A DNA stretch of 64,000 nt from Callaeas wilsoni. Lineage: Eukaryota; Chordata; Aves; Passeriformes; Callaeidae. Under the pieces are notes generated by a model, which ran no database searches, had not been told where the DNA came from, and was given only the letters and a program-made list of their open reading frames with translations. Shown here one piece after another: positions 63,435 to 64,000 of the stretch (its first letter is position 1; every line of letters starts with the position of its first letter). Where the stretch lies: contig VWPU01002895.1 in assembly GCA_013398955.1 (NCBI GenBank), forward strand, positions 1 to 64,000, written 5' to 3'. The translations under genes were made by a program, and so were the position numbers.

Positions 63435-64000
63435 GTGAGCACCCCAAAACATCATTCACACAATAAACAGTGCTTAGATGTCTCATCAGCACAGCTGCTC
63501 TGCTTCCACAAAACTGGGAAGGGATTTCCATGTGGCATGTACCAGCTGTGTGTGAAATCATCTTGTCTATAGTTAGCTGAGTGATTTCTGTGCCAAATCC
63601 CATCTTTCAGGTGCCACCTGACAGCACTTCCCAGAGCCTTATAGTTCATGCAGTCATGAATGGCACCAGATAGGCTGATAGCCCAAATTCTGCCTCTATC
63701 CCCAAAGCATGGCTCAGCAAGGAGTTTAGGACACCGACAACACCATCAATTGATCTCTTCATTGTTGTTGAAACAAGGTATCATGTACTTCCAGGCTCCT
63801 CTGTGATGCTCTTTGTCCTGCTAGTTTGTAACTTTTCAAGTAATGAGCTTTAGCAACATTTGCTCTTTCACACAGCAAGCTCCACCTAACCTCTGGCAAT
63901 GCTGTTCTCCGACAGTAACGTTTTCTCGCACAGTTAATAGGAAAAAGCTAAGAAGTGCTGAATTATATACTAAAAAAATGTGAAAATTCACATCGTTGTA
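63435..64000. other. Unique sequence to window end, no gene seen
   Basis: Moderate GC with overlapping short frames on both strands (63300-63649), none with a recognisable domain. Confidence 0.5.

Noticed and set aside
1..64000. CRISPR arrays, operons, tRNA/rRNA genes, toxin or phage systems
   Set aside because: None seen. Codon structure, CR1 and ERV content point to vertebrate nuclear DNA, where such prokaryotic systems are not expected, and no RNA gene was recognised by eye.

Overview
This window reads as non-coding nuclear DNA from a bird. The main evidence is transposable elements: CR1 LINE fragments, three of which carry the typical avian CR1 3' end (a terminus built on ATTCTATGA-like units), and LTRs with avian-type endogenous retrovirus (ERV) layout. 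The DNA is AT-rich and CpG-poor, has many short simple repeats, and has no bacterial-style gene organisation. A songbird or other neoavian bird is my inference from the ERV types; the sequence does not prove the species. It could be intergenic DNA or the inside of very long introns. One N at 36291 lies in a poly-A tract and looks like an assembly or base-calling gap.

No protein-coding gene can be called with confidence. Nearly all open frames are 60-120 codons, as expected by chance in 64 kb; the longest (267 and 246 codons) lie inside ERV DNA. Two short segments have good splice signals plus an open frame: 3934-4112, with a strong polypyrimidine tract, a protein-like coiled-coil-type peptide, a stop and a downstream AATAAA; and 63274-63434, with a good acceptor and donor. 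I could not assign either to a known family. A locally CpG-rich block at 8515-8960 could be a 5' exon or regulatory element.

Layout. 1-27 kb: mostly unique AT-rich sequence with a CR1 ORF2 relic (918-1445), microsatellites at 2 kb and 17.5 kb, G/T-rich tracts, the CpG-rich block and a small diverged duplication at 11.1-11.3 kb. 27-33 kb: a CR1 3' end, then an ERVL-type 5' LTR with a decayed primer-binding site and leader, with a CR1 tail embedded beyond it. 33-42 kb: unique sequence, one CR1 tail and a pair of 37-bp direct repeats 2,048 bp apart. 42.5-47.7 kb: a retroviral cluster of three LTRs, namely a plus-strand ERV1-like LTR, a 1,090-bp minus-strand solo LTR bounded by a 5-bp target duplication, and a 438-bp minus-strand LTR with a perfect 15-bp terminal inverted repeat. 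49-54 kb: a minus-strand CR1 end, a T40 tract and a long relic of CR1 reverse transcriptase with its catalytic aspartates lost. 54-64 kb: unique sequence with one longer unassigned open region (60.4-61.2 kb) and the second exon candidate.

Nothing here works together as a pathway or operon. The window mainly records decayed retroelements. I saw no convincing evidence of a new biological system; the most checkable observations are the exon candidates, the bounded solo LTRs and the 37-bp repeat pair.
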